Positions 8,369 through 16,853 of a stretch of 58,306 nt of DNA are shown piece by piece (positions within the stretch are counted from its first letter, which is position 1; each line of letters opens with the position of its first letter). The translations under genes were made by a program, and so were the position numbers. Where the stretch lies: assembly GCF_910584445.1 (NCBI RefSeq), contig NZ_CAJUBO010000017.1:1-58306 (forward strand). Direction: 5' to 3'. The notes beneath the pieces were generated by a model, which saw only the letters and a program-made list of their open reading frames with translations, was not told where the DNA came from and did not search any database. This stretch comes from an uncultured Desulfovibrio sp. (GTDB taxonomy: Bacteria; Desulfobacterota; Desulfovibrionia; Desulfovibrionales; Desulfovibrionaceae).

Positions 8369-8472
8369 GATTTGCTCCTTGAAGAAAGTATGCCTCTGTA
8401 GGTAGGCACCGGGGGCTTCCATGTCAAGGGATTTTCGGTTGCCATCCTTCCGGGATGGGCTAGACTGCGCCC

Positions 8473-9219
8473 ATGGACGAAAACAGACAGGCTCGGACGG
8501 ATGCGGATCAGGACCACGCGGAGCTGGCCCGCAGGCTCGGCCACACGTTCGCGCGGCCGGAACTTCTGGGGCTTGCCCTGACGCACAGCTCATGGGCCAA
8601 TGAGCGCGGCGCGGGCGACGCGCACAACGAGCGGCTGGAGTTTCTTGGCGACGCGGTGCTGGAGCTGTGCGTTTCCGCGGAACTCTTCCGGCGTTTTCCG
8701 GATGTGCGGGAAGGGGACCTGACGCGGTTGCGCTCACGGCTCGTGAGCACGGTAGGGCTGGCCGAACGCGCGCGGGAACTGGGGCTGGACGCGCGCCTTC
8801 GCCTGGGCAGGGGCGAGGAGCTGCAAGGCGGCCGCGGCCGGGACGCCATTCTCAGCGATGCGCTGGAGGCGGTGCTTGCCGCTGTCTATGAGGACGGGGG
8901 TTTTGCCGCCGCGCAAGGCGCCGTGGCCCGGATCTTTGAGGGGCATTGGCCGCGGACGGCGGGCGCGCCGCAGGCGCGGGACTGCAAGTCGCGCCTCCAG
9001 GAGGCGACGCAACACCTGTTCGGCCGCACTCCGCTCTATGCCAGGGAGGCGACCAGCGGACCGGAACATGCGAAATGTTTCCAGGTGCGCCTGACGCTGC
9101 CGGACGGGCAGGGATTTTCCGGCCAGGGAACGAGCTGCAAGAAGGCGGAACAGGATGCCGCCGGTCGCGCCCTCGCCGCGCTTGCGGCGCAAAAGCTCTG
9201 GCCCCGGGCTTGTTCGTAG
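8473..9219 (+). CDS. rnc: Ribonuclease III
   Basis: Double-strand-specific endoribonuclease that processes rRNA precursors and structured mRNAs. The 248-aa protein has the RNase III signature ERLEFLGDAVL (residues 53-63), with catalytic E53 and D60, and the second acidic pair D129 and E132 in LSDALEAVLAAVY. Residues about 165-245 form the double-stranded RNA binding domain ending KKAEQDAAGRALAAL. Length is slightly above the E. coli enzyme. No good RBS precedes ATG 8473, and a possible TTGCCA/TAGACT promoter (8439-8466) would put transcription very near the start codon. The usual partner era is not adjacent. Confidence 0.95.
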   Translation: MDENRQARTDADQDHAELARRLGHTFARPELLGLALTHSSWANERGAGDAHNERLEFLGDAVLELCVSAELFRRFPDVREGDLTRLRSRLVSTVGLAERARELGLDARLRLGRGEELQGGRGRDAILSDALEAVLAAVYEDGGFAAAQGAVARIFEGHWPRTAGAPQARDCKSRLQEATQHLFGRTPLYAREATSGPEHAKCFQVRLTLPDGQGFSGQGTSCKKAEQDAAGRALAALAAQKLWPRACS

Positions 9220-9298
9220 GCTCCCCCCTGCGTTGAACATCCCCAGGCTGTGCCGTGGCCGGCGGGCATGCGCCCACGCTGTGCCGTCGCGGGAAGGA

Positions 9299-9320
9299 CC
9301 GGGCCGGTGACCCGGCCCGG
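9299..9320 (+). terminator. Hairpin between rnc and flagellin
   Basis: Perfect 9-bp stem CCGGGCCGG/CCGGCCCGG with a TGAC loop, 80 bases after rnc and before the convergent flagellin 3' end. It lacks a clear T run, so termination is inferred from position and stability. Confidence 0.45.
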
Positions 9321-9379
9321 GGGCACGGCCCCCGGGCCTCCCGTCTTTGGTCTGCCACCACAGCCTATGTCTAGATGAC

Positions 9380-10273
9380 CTAGCCGCCGATGAGCTGCAT
9401 GGCCATCTGGGGCAGCGAGTTGGCCTGGCCGAGCATGGCCACGGCCGATTGGGTGAGGATCTGATTGCGCACGAACTGTGTCATTTCCGTGGCAACGTCC
9501 ACATCCGAAATTCGGGATTCGGCCGCCTGGAGGTTCTCCGCCTGAACGTTCAGGTTGGTGATGGTGTTCTCCAGCCGGTTCTGCATGGCGCCGAGGTGGG
9601 CGCGGATCTTGTCCTTGGAGACGATGGCCTCGTTGATGCCTTCCAGGGCCTTCTGGGCCGCGGCCTGCGTGGAGACCGTATAGCCGGCCGCCTCGGGGTC
9701 GGCGTTGTTGCCCACGCCCAGGGCGGAGGCCGTGCAGTTGCCGATGGTGATGTAGTAGTAGTCTTCCGCCGAGTCGTTGCCCGAGCCGAAGTGGATCTTC
9801 ATCTTGCCGGTGGCCGTCATGCCGGTGCCGTCATGGGTGTCGGACGAGAGCGTGCCGTCGAGCAGATGGATGCCGTTGAAGTCCGTGGCATTGGCGATTC
9901 GGGTGATTTCCGAGGCCATGGCCTGGTATTCGGACTCGATCATCAGACGCTGGGTGGAATCATAGGTGCCGGTGGCGGCCTGTTCCGCCAGTTCCTTGAG
10001 GCGGACGAGCTTTTCGTCGATGACGCCCATGGCGCCGTCCGCCGTCTGGATCATGGAGATGGCGTCGTTGGCGTTGCGCGCGCCCTGATGGAGGGCCGCG
10101 ATGTCCGCGCGCTGAAGCTCGCGGATGGCGAGGCCGGCGGCGTCGTCCGCCGCGCTGTTGACGCGCAGGCCCGTGGAAAGCCGCTGGGTTGAGGTGGCGA
10201 GTCTGCCGTAGTGGGCATTCAGGTTTCGGGCCGTGTTGGCGGCCATCATGTTGTTGTTAATGACCAAAGACAT
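9380..10273 (-). CDS. fliC: Flagellin
   Basis: Subunit of the flagellar filament, secreted through the flagellar type III apparatus. The 297-aa protein has the conserved N-terminal D0/D1 helix (SLVINNNMMAANTARNL) and the C-terminal D0 helix (residues 250-297, ending ANSLPQMAMQLIGG), with a short central variable domain, so it is a compact flagellin. The start at 10273 lies behind GAGGAGG. A strong sigma-54 promoter is found 44 bases upstream, giving a leader of about 33 bases. The hook operon lies on the same strand about 1.2 kb upstream, separated by brnTA. Confidence 0.95.
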   Translation of the reverse strand: MSLVINNNMMAANTARNLNAHYGRLATSTQRLSTGLRVNSAADDAAGLAIRELQRADIAALHQGARNANDAISMIQTADGAMGVIDEKLVRLKELAEQAATGTYDSTQRLMIESEYQAMASEITRIANATDFNGIHLLDGTLSSDTHDGTGMTATGKMKIHFGSGNDSAEDYYYITIGNCTASALGVGNNADPEAAGYTVSTQAAAQKALEGINEAIVSKDKIRAHLGAMQNRLENTITNLNVQAENLQAAESRISDVDVATEMTQFVRNQILTQSAVAMLGQANSLPQMAMQLIGG

Positions 10274-10316
10274 TGGGCACCTCCTCGGGTGGTTGAATAA
10301 GCTGTGCCCGTCATAC

Positions 10317-10332
10317 TGCAACGCATATGCCA
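10317..10332 (-). promoter_or_regulatory. Sigma-54 promoter of flagellin
   Basis: On the minus strand the site reads TGGCATATGCGTTGCA. GG and GC are separated by exactly 10 bases, as the RpoN -24/-12 elements require, with seven further consensus matches. Transcription would start near 10306, ahead of the ATG at 10273. Late flagellar genes are commonly RpoN-dependent in this group. Confidence 0.75.
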
Positions 10333-10373
10333 AATGCTGAATAGCGTTGTTTTTTAGCGTATTACATTTTTTC

Positions 10374-10723
10374 TAGACATGAGGGGCAAAATTTTCCGCC
10401 GGGAGCCGCCGCATTTTTGGCGCCGGGGGGTGACAACTTTTCCCAGGGGTTTCGCACCCTTCGGCCCGCAGGCGGGGGGGAATTTGTCCGTGACACGGGC
10501 GGAGGCCGGTGGCGCGGAGCGCTCTGAAACATGCGGGAACGCCGGAGGGCGGTGAAGGGGGGGGACGAAGAGGGGGCGCCGCCTGTGGCGGAGGAGTTTG
10601 GCCCATATCCACGCTTCAGGGCATGAGCACAATTCAGAAAAAGGAAAGACCAGAACTTTTGCTATGGACAATCAATACCTGTTTACAGGCGCATGGGGGG
10701 AGGATGACTCCCCCCTGTCTTTG
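10374..10723. other. Intergenic stretch upstream of flagellin and downstream of brnA
   Basis: About 350 bases with no convincing gene. It is very G/C-rich up to about 10620 with G-runs, then turns AT-richer. The only clear structure is a GGGGGGAG/CTCCCCCC hairpin around 10695-10716, directly after the brnA stop, which may act as its terminator. Confidence 0.5.
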
Positions 10724-10936
10724 CTATTCCGTCCACGCCAGAACCGGCTTTCTGCGCTTCGTTGCACAATCAGTCAGGTATGCGTTTATCAGTGTCTGAT
10801 AAGGCATGCTTACTTCTTCGGACAGACTTTTGAAATATTCCACCGTTGTCTTGTCCAGCCGGATAGTAACGGTTGTCTTTTGCTGCCTGGTGTAAGGGTT
10901 CTTGACCCCGGAAGAAAAATCGTATTCGTCTCGCAT
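10724..10936 (-). CDS. brnA: BrnA-type antitoxin
   Basis: 70-aa DNA-binding antitoxin of the BrnT/BrnA type II system. It starts MRDEYDFSSGVKNPY, a typical BrnA opening, and carries a ribbon-helix-helix core TVTIRLDKTTVEYFKSL followed by MPYQTLINAYLTDCA. It neutralises BrnT and represses the shared promoter. Its start lies two bases after the brnT stop, in the toxin-first order usual for brnTA. The inverted repeat in the promoter is its likely operator. Confidence 0.88.
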   Translation of the reverse strand: MRDEYDFSSGVKNPYTRQQKTTVTIRLDKTTVEYFKSLSEEVSMPYQTLINAYLTDCATKRRKPVLAWTE

Positions 10937-10938
10937 GG

Positions 10939-11220
10939 TTATTTTCTCCTCGTGTAATCCGCAGATTCCTTTTTTGACGCCTTTCTGGCTGAGATAATCC
11001 TGATTTGTTCGTCATCCTCACGGTAGCAATGGCAGACAACCAGCAGCCGAAGGACAGCGCTCAATCCAAGAAGCAAAAACCTGTCTTCATCTTCCGAATG
11101 ATCAGGATCAAAAATTCTCAAGGCGTCGCAATCGTCAAACACCGTTTGCGCCTCTTCAAAGGCAACGCCGTGTTTACGCTTGTTGGCAGTGGATTTTTGG
11201 GCATCCCAGGTGAATTTCAT
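10939..11220 (-). CDS. brnT: BrnT-type toxin
   Basis: 93-aa RelE-fold ribonuclease toxin. It begins MKFTWDAQKSTANKRKHGVAFEEA, matching the BrnT pattern W-D-x-x-K-x-x-x-N-x-x-K-H-G-V-x-F-E-E-A, and ends with the IRIISARKASKKE motif. Upstream is a near-consensus sigma-70 promoter with a palindrome in its spacer. GC content is lower than in the flagellar genes on both sides, suggesting acquisition by transfer into the flagellar region. Confidence 0.9.
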   Translation of the reverse strand: MKFTWDAQKSTANKRKHGVAFEEAQTVFDDCDALRIFDPDHSEDEDRFLLLGLSAVLRLLVVCHCYREDDEQIRIISARKASKKESADYTRRK

Positions 11221-11239
11221 ACGCTTTTCTCGTACATAA

Positions 11240-11268
11240 AATATATTTACAAAGTAAATTCATGTCAA
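11240..11268 (-). promoter_or_regulatory. brnTA promoter with operator in the spacer
   Basis: On the minus strand TTGACA, a 17-base spacer and TATATT form an almost perfect sigma-70 promoter. A perfect inverted repeat ATTTAC-AAA-GTAAAT (11245-11259) fills the spacer, the expected position for autorepression by BrnA. The predicted transcript start is only about 12 bases before the toxin ATG. Confidence 0.75.
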
Positions 11269-11363
11269 GAAAATTTTCTTGGCATTCCATTATTGCGGAG
11301 GATTGCCGGACCAGGTTTTGAAAACCCCGCAGGTGTCGCTTCAGCAGCATCCATACAACGGCA

Positions 11364-11391
11364 AAACGCCGCCCCTTTCGGGGCGGCGTTT
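11364..11391 (-). terminator. Terminator of the flagellar hook operon
   Basis: Perfect 12-bp stem AAACGCCGCCCC/GGGGCGGCGTTT with a four-base loop. A second near-perfect hairpin of about 15 bp lies at 11435-11467, immediately after flgE. Together they would stop transcription before brnTA. Confidence 0.7.
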
Positions 11392-11482
11392 CGTCTGCGG
11401 AGAAAGCCGGAAAACGGCGCTATCCCTTCGCCGCGGCGCGCCCGGGGAACCATTCCCGGGGCGCGCCTGTCCGGAACTATGC

Positions 11483-13681
11483 CTAACGCTTCATGCCGAT
11501 GACGGTCTCCAGCATGGTGTCGACCGTGGTGATGCCCTTGGAATTGGCCTGGAAGCCGCGCTGGGTGGTGATCATGTTCACGAATTCGCGGCTCAGGTCC
11601 ACGTTGGAGCCTTCGATATTGTAGGCCCGGGTCACGCCGAAGCCGTTGTCGCCGGCCACGCCCTGGCGGGCTTCGCCCGATTCCTTGGTCTGGCCGTAGA
11701 GGTTGCCGCCCTCGCGCCGCAGGCCCTGCTTGTTGTGGAAGTCATAGAGGGCAATCTGGTAGAGGGGGATGGTCTCGCCGTTGTCGTAGTAGCCGTAGAC
11801 CACGCCCGCGTTGTCGATATTGGTGCCGGAAAGCACGCCCGAGGGGTAGCCGTTGGCCTGCGCGTCCTGCGTGATATAGCTGGAGGCGCCCGCGGAGCTG
11901 GCGTTTTCGGTCTTCATGGGGTCGTCGTACTTGGCTACGTCGTTATTATAGTTGATCTTCCGTTCCTGCACCTGGGTTTCCACAAAGAGCCGGGGCTTGG
12001 GGTTGGCGGCTTTGTAGGCGGCATCCGTGATCTGGCCGGTGGTGGCATCATAGGTCAGCGTCTGTTCGGCTCCAGCGGCGTCGGTGTATTTGACCGCCTG
12101 GCCCAGGAGGTTGTTGGGCACGAACTTGTCCGTGCCCTGGGCAAAGAAAGGCCCCGTATACGCCGTGCCGGTGCTGTCCTTGAGGATATTGCCCAGACTG
12201 TCGGTACCCTTGATGTAGCTGCCGCGTTTGTTGGGGTCCTCGATATAGAGCGGGAAGGCCGGCGTGGCCGGGTCGCCTGCGGCATCCTGCCAGCCGCCTG
12301 CGCCGTCCGGCTGATATTCGGTTTCATAGACCGGCTTGGTCACGGGCGAAACAGTCACCTGCACGGTCTTGGCCGGCTCCAGCGTGCCCTGAAGGTCAAG
12401 CAGGGTGCCGCTGCTCGTCCAGTTGCCGAGGCAGCGCAGGCCAAGATCCAGCTCGATGATGTAATCCTGCGCCTGGGATTGGGTATCCGAAAGTTTTTCG
12501 CTCACGCTGTTTGCCAGCGGCTGGCCCGTGAAGTTGGCGCAGAAGGTGGGCAGGCCGTTGCTGGAGAACTTGGTGGACTGCCAGCTTGAGAGTTCCTCCG
12601 GCGGCAGATTGCACTGGTTCAGGGCCGTGGGGTCGTCGTTGGCGCCGTAGCTGTAGGCCGTCTGGTTGACCAGGTTGCCCGCGGCGTCGAAGATCAGGTG
12701 GCCGGTCATGAGCAGGCCCGCGTTCTTGTTGGTGCCCTTTTCGGGATCGTTGTAGAACTGGGTGGGCTTCTTGCCCCAGGTGTTGGAGACCGGGTCGTAC
12801 CCTTCGCCGCCGTAGCTGCGCATGTCCTCTTCCGGCGGAATGGTCACGCAGTATTCATAGACCGTGTAGCCCGCGGGCAGGCCCTCGATCTCATAGATGG
12901 TGTTGCCGTTGGCGTCCACCTGCTTGGCCGCCACCTGGTCGTAATAGACCGTGAGGGTGTGGGCGTTGCCGCCCTCGTCGTAGACCTTGATGGGCGAGGA
13001 CGTGGCGTAGGACGTGTCGGCCATGGGCGGGTTCTTGGTGGCGTCCCACTGGTCGAAGAGGGCGGTCATGGGGGAGGTGTCGCTGGTGGAGCGGTCGCCG
13101 TTGCCGTCGCTGGTCAGGCCCATGGTGAAGGTGACGTTGGTGGTGCGCTGCGGCTCCAGATACCAGGAATCCAGCACGATGTCCTGCGGCGTGCCCGTGC
13201 CCACAAAGGCGGACTCGTTGGTCTTGTCCTTGCCCAGGTTGATGGACTCGCTCTTGAAGGTCAGGCGCGTGGAGTTTTCCACCTTCCAGCCCTGGAGGCG
13301 GTAGCCTTCGGGGTTCTGGAGCTGGCGGTCGGCGTTGAAGTAGAAGTCGCCCGCGCGGGTGTAGTACATCTGGTCCGTATTGGGCTTACGCACCTTGAAA
13401 AAGCCTTCGCCGTCGATAGCCACGTCGGTGACGGAGTTGGTGGATTCCAGCGCGCCCTGCGAAAAGTCGCCCAGCACCGCGTAGGTAGCCACGCCCGCGC
13501 CGATCTGCACCGGGCCGCTGGTGGAGCCGCCGTTGATGTACAGATAGTCGTTGAAGTCCATGCGCTGGCTCTTGAAGCCGATGGTGCTGACGTTGGCGAT
13601 ATTGTTGCCCACAACGTTCATCTTGTTGCCGTGAGCGAGCAGGCCCGAAACGCTGGTCCACATGCTGGCTGAAAGACCCAT
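11483..13681 (-). CDS. flgE: Flagellar hook protein FlgE
   Basis: Forms the flexible hook joining basal body and filament. The 732-aa protein has the rod/hook N-terminal motif NVVGNNIANVSTIGFKSQR and the C-terminal helix VDLSREFVNMITTQRGFQAN, with FlgE-type domains between. At 732 aa it is much longer than the roughly 400-aa enteric hook protein; the extra length is in central surface domains, as in other Desulfovibrio hooks. Start 13681 lies behind GGAGG. It is last in the order fliK-flgD-flgE on the minus strand, 88 bases after flgD. Confidence 0.93.
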   Translation of the reverse strand: MGLSASMWTSVSGLLAHGNKMNVVGNNIANVSTIGFKSQRMDFNDYLYINGGSTSGPVQIGAGVATYAVLGDFSQGALESTNSVTDVAIDGEGFFKVRKPNTDQMYYTRAGDFYFNADRQLQNPEGYRLQGWKVENSTRLTFKSESINLGKDKTNESAFVGTGTPQDIVLDSWYLEPQRTTNVTFTMGLTSDGNGDRSTSDTSPMTALFDQWDATKNPPMADTSYATSSPIKVYDEGGNAHTLTVYYDQVAAKQVDANGNTIYEIEGLPAGYTVYEYCVTIPPEEDMRSYGGEGYDPVSNTWGKKPTQFYNDPEKGTNKNAGLLMTGHLIFDAAGNLVNQTAYSYGANDDPTALNQCNLPPEELSSWQSTKFSSNGLPTFCANFTGQPLANSVSEKLSDTQSQAQDYIIELDLGLRCLGNWTSSGTLLDLQGTLEPAKTVQVTVSPVTKPVYETEYQPDGAGGWQDAAGDPATPAFPLYIEDPNKRGSYIKGTDSLGNILKDSTGTAYTGPFFAQGTDKFVPNNLLGQAVKYTDAAGAEQTLTYDATTGQITDAAYKAANPKPRLFVETQVQERKINYNNDVAKYDDPMKTENASSAGASSYITQDAQANGYPSGVLSGTNIDNAGVVYGYYDNGETIPLYQIALYDFHNKQGLRREGGNLYGQTKESGEARQGVAGDNGFGVTRAYNIEGSNVDLSREFVNMITTQRGFQANSKGITTVDTMLETVIGMKR

Positions 13682-13769
13682 GACTTCCTCCGTTTGAACT
13701 GTGTGCGCCGTTGGGATAGTAGCGCGGGTTGTTTATCTTGTGGCGGCGAACCGCCGGGATAGCTGTCGT

Positions 13770-14630
13770 TTACGCGGCCTTGGCCTGATCCGTCTCGCCG
13801 TTGCCGGGCGTTTCGTCGGAGCCGCTGCCGGAGCCTTCGCCCGAACCGGAACCTTCGTCCTTGTTTTCCTCGTCCTTGTTGCCTTCGTCGCCGTCGCCCG
13901 TGGTGTCGTCGGTCGTTTCCTTGACCTTGGGCGTGGTGACCTGGCGCACATTGGCGAGGGCGAGCAGCTGGCCGCCGTCCATGCCGAGGTAGACCGTGCC
14001 TTCGTTGTTGACCACGCCCGTCACCGTGGCGTCCACCACCTGATCGGAAAGCACGGCCTCGCCCTTGGCGTTGAAGGCGGCGAGCGACACGGTGTACACG
14101 CCGTCCGGGGCGTCCAGGAGGTTGCCCATCTTGCCGTTCCAGTTGAACTCGAAGGTGGTGCCCGCCTGCTTGCCGGCAAGATCTTCCGTATAGACGGTGT
14201 TGCCGTTGGCGTCCTTCACGCTCAGGGTGCCCTTGACCACATTGTCGCCAAAGGCATAGCGGAAGGTGCTGATGGTGGTTTCCTTCTTGCCCTCGGCATT
14301 GGTGGTCGTGGCCTTGCCGATGGTGTTGCCGGAAACGCTCACGAGCTTGCCGATGTAGGACGTGGCGTTGATCATCTGCTGGTTGTTGGTGGCGGTGGTC
14401 AGGCCTTCCATGCTCGTGTTCAGGTTCATGAGCTGCTCGAGGCTGGAGAACTGCGCCATCTGGGCGATGAATTCCTTGTCTTCCATCGGGTTCAGCGGGT
14501 CCTGATACTTGAACTGGGTGACCAGGAGCAGCATGAACGAGTCCTTGTCCAGATTGCTGCCCTTCTGCTTGGACAGGGCGGCATTGAACTCGTTGTTGGT
14601 CTGGTTCAGGGCTTGCGTGATGCTCGACAT
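13770..14630 (-). CDS. flgD: Flagellar hook-capping protein FlgD
   Basis: Assembly scaffold that caps the growing hook. The 286-aa protein carries the FlgD N-terminal motif DKDSFMLLLVTQFKYQDPLNPM and QFSSLEQL. An Ig-like FlgD domain follows around residues 90-225. From about residue 235 on it ends in a low-complexity tail rich in Asp, Glu, Gly and Ser, an addition not found in typical FlgD. The start at 14630 has a GGAGA site, 22 bases from the fliK stop. Overall identity is secure; the tail's role is unknown. Confidence 0.92.
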   Translation of the reverse strand: MSSITQALNQTNNEFNAALSKQKGSNLDKDSFMLLLVTQFKYQDPLNPMEDKEFIAQMAQFSSLEQLMNLNTSMEGLTTATNNQQMINATSYIGKLVSVSGNTIGKATTTNAEGKKETTISTFRYAFGDNVVKGTLSVKDANGNTVYTEDLAGKQAGTTFEFNWNGKMGNLLDAPDGVYTVSLAAFNAKGEAVLSDQVVDATVTGVVNNEGTVYLGMDGGQLLALANVRQVTTPKVKETTDDTTGDGDEGNKDEENKDEGSGSGEGSGSGSDETPGNGETDQAKAA

Positions 14631-14652
14631 GGTCTTCTCCGTTCCGGGAGGC

Positions 14653-16602
14653 TCATGCCACTATGTGCATGGCCTGCCCTGCATATCTTGCCGTTTGACC
14701 CGGAATATGCACAGGCTGTTCCAAAACGGAGCCTTCAGAATTTCTGCCGTTGTTCCGAATAGTTGCGAGATTACGGAAGCGGGCAAGCTCTTCCCGGCGG
14801 GCATCTTCTTCCTGCCGGGCGTTGTGCTGCCCGAGGTCCTGCCAGAGGTCGGAACCGCCCTGGTCGGCAGGGTTTTCCAGCTGGACCTCGATCTTGTCCA
14901 CCTTGATGCCCTGCTGCTCCAGATTGATGCGGATGGCGTCCAGCTGGCGGCTCACCATCTCGGCGGTCTCGCTCTTTTCGGAGCGGATCTGGGCGCTCAC
15001 CTCGCCGTTGCGCGCCACCAGGGTGATGGTGAGCGCGCCCAGCTCCTGCGGATGGAGCTGGAGGTCAAGGCGCGTGCCGCCGTCGCGCAGGGCCTGGAGC
15101 ATGCCCTGTTCCACCTGCTGCGCCACCTGGCGGGAGATCTGGGGCATCTGGCCCATGTCCTGCGCGGGAACGGCATCGGGAATATTTTGCCCGGTCTGGA
15201 GCATGGAAGAGAGAAAGGAACCGTTGGCCGCCGTGGTTGTCTGCGGCGCGGCCGGGGTGGCGCGCGCCTCCACCTTGCCGAGCAGTTCGTTCCATTCCTG
15301 ATTTTTGCCGTCCCTGTTCTCGCGGGCCGGGGCGTCTTCCGCGCCGTTGTTCCGCGCGCCGTCGCGCGCGCCCGTCATGGTGAAGCCATTGGGGGCCGCT
15401 TCGGCATTGGCTGCGGCCGCGCGGTCGGCGTTTTCCGTGGCGCCGCCCGCTTCGCGCCGCGGGGCAAAAGCCGCTTCCGCGCGTTCGGCCGTTCCTGTGT
15501 GGCGCGCGTCGGCTGCTTCCCGGGATGCCGCCGTCCGGTCGTCGGCATTGCGGCGCGCGCTCTTGTCGTCCCTGCCGGCCTTGCCCGCCATGGCGCTCTG
15601 GCTGCCGTCGCGCTTATGGCTCACCATGGCGCTTTCCCGGGCCGCGTCCGTGGCGCGCGCCTGGGTTCCGGCGCCGGAATCCAGCGTGCTGTCGATGATG
15701 TCCCGGCCGCGCTCCTGCACGGTGCGGTCGATGAGGATGCGGCTCTGCTCCACGCGGCGGCTTTGCCGTTCGCCGGCGGCCTTTTCCTTTTCCATGCGGT
15801 CGCGGGCCTTGCTGATGACGGGCTTGAGCGTCTTTTCCAGGGCCGCGTCGAGCTTTTCGCGGCTGGCCTTGTCCTGCATGAACTTGTTGGTGGCCGGGGC
15901 CATGAGATTGCCGAACTGTTCGGCGGTCACGCGCAGGGCCGCGAAACCGCCGAAATTGGCGCCCAGCCCCATGAGGCTGCCGTTGTCCAGCCCGAGGCCG
16001 CGCCCCAGGGCCAGAGCTTCGTCGACGCTGATCTCGATGGTGGCGCCGGGGTCGAGCCTGGCGAAGCCCTGACTGATGAGTTCCAGGGCCGCCTCGCCGT
16101 TGCCCTCGCGCATCCTGGCAAGCACGTCCTGGGCGAGGTCGCCCGTGGGGTCGATCTTGCCGAGCAGGGCGATGATGGCATGCTCGTCGTCTTCGGAGAG
16201 GGACGGGGCGGAGGCGGCGCCGGTCAGGCTCGCCAGTACCTGGGCAAGGGTGGCGCCGTCGGGCTGGTCGGTGAGGATGTCGAACTGGCGCAGGCTTTCC
16301 TCCGGCGCGCCCTCCCTGAGCAGCTGGGCGCGCAGTTCCGCCAGTTCCTGCTTGGTGAAGCAGACTTCGCTGAGCGTGTAGGTCACGCCGTCGGTGGTGC
16401 TGCGCGTATAGGGGCTTTCCACCCTCGGGCGGCCCGCCTCGGCGTCGGCCGCGAGGGCCGCGTCCACGGAGACTTCGCTGCCCTCGCGCACGGCGTCCAT
16501 GGCGTTCTGCATGGTCTGCAGGAAGTCGCTGTTGCCGCTGTCGGCGGATGCGCCCGTATTTCCGAAAAAGCCCAGTGTGGAATCAGTAGGCAGAATTTGC
16601 AT
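14653..16602 (-). CDS. fliK: Flagellar hook-length control protein FliK
   Basis: Molecular ruler that sets hook length and switches export specificity. The 649-aa protein has a long, Ala/Arg-rich, low-complexity central region (about residues 280-480) typical of FliK rulers. The conserved C-terminal domain carries LDLQLHPQELGALTITL and a following amphipathic helix (about residues 530-610). The hook and this ruler are both longer than in enterics, which would fit together. ATG 16602 lies behind AAGGAG. It is the first gene of the hook operon. Confidence 0.88.
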   Translation of the reverse strand: MQILPTDSTLGFFGNTGASADSGNSDFLQTMQNAMDAVREGSEVSVDAALAADAEAGRPRVESPYTRSTTDGVTYTLSEVCFTKQELAELRAQLLREGAPEESLRQFDILTDQPDGATLAQVLASLTGAASAPSLSEDDEHAIIALLGKIDPTGDLAQDVLARMREGNGEAALELISQGFARLDPGATIEISVDEALALGRGLGLDNGSLMGLGANFGGFAALRVTAEQFGNLMAPATNKFMQDKASREKLDAALEKTLKPVISKARDRMEKEKAAGERQSRRVEQSRILIDRTVQERGRDIIDSTLDSGAGTQARATDAARESAMVSHKRDGSQSAMAGKAGRDDKSARRNADDRTAASREAADARHTGTAERAEAAFAPRREAGGATENADRAAAANAEAAPNGFTMTGARDGARNNGAEDAPARENRDGKNQEWNELLGKVEARATPAAPQTTTAANGSFLSSMLQTGQNIPDAVPAQDMGQMPQISRQVAQQVEQGMLQALRDGGTRLDLQLHPQELGALTITLVARNGEVSAQIRSEKSETAEMVSRQLDAIRINLEQQGIKVDKIEVQLENPADQGGSDLWQDLGQHNARQEEDARREELARFRNLATIRNNGRNSEGSVLEQPVHIPGQTARYAGQAMHIVA

Positions 16603-16628
16603 GGTCCACTCCTTGCGCCCCGGAAATA

Positions 16629-16644
16629 TTCAAGGAGTGTTCCA
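16629..16644 (-). promoter_or_regulatory. Possible sigma-54 promoter of the fliK operon
   Basis: The minus strand reads TGGAACACTCCTTGAA, 27 bases upstream of the fliK ATG. It keeps the -24 GG, the following AC and the TTG of the -12 element at correct spacing, but has GA in place of GC. It is weaker than the flagellin site. Confidence 0.4.
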
Positions 16645-16853
16645 GATGCGGAGATCATGGATAACCTTTTGGAAGAAAAGACTGTTTTTTGAGAGGGCGT
16701 GCCGGGGAGGGAGGCCTTTGCCGGCAACACCTGCCGCATGCCGCCACGGTTGACAGGGCGCGGCTTTTTCAGGAACGTGGAAAGGCGCGCTGCCGTCCGG
16801 GACGCGGCATTCCGCCGTCATCGCGGCGGCGCGCACAGCCAAAGGAGTGGACC

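Noticed and set aside
8439..8472. Leaderless promoter for rnc
   Set aside because: TTGCCA/TAGACT has a 16-base spacer and weak elements; kept only as a note in the rnc entry.
14509..16692. 727-codon plus-strand frame opposite fliK
   Set aside because: Antisense of a recognised flagellar gene, with Ala/Gly/Arg-rich composition only.
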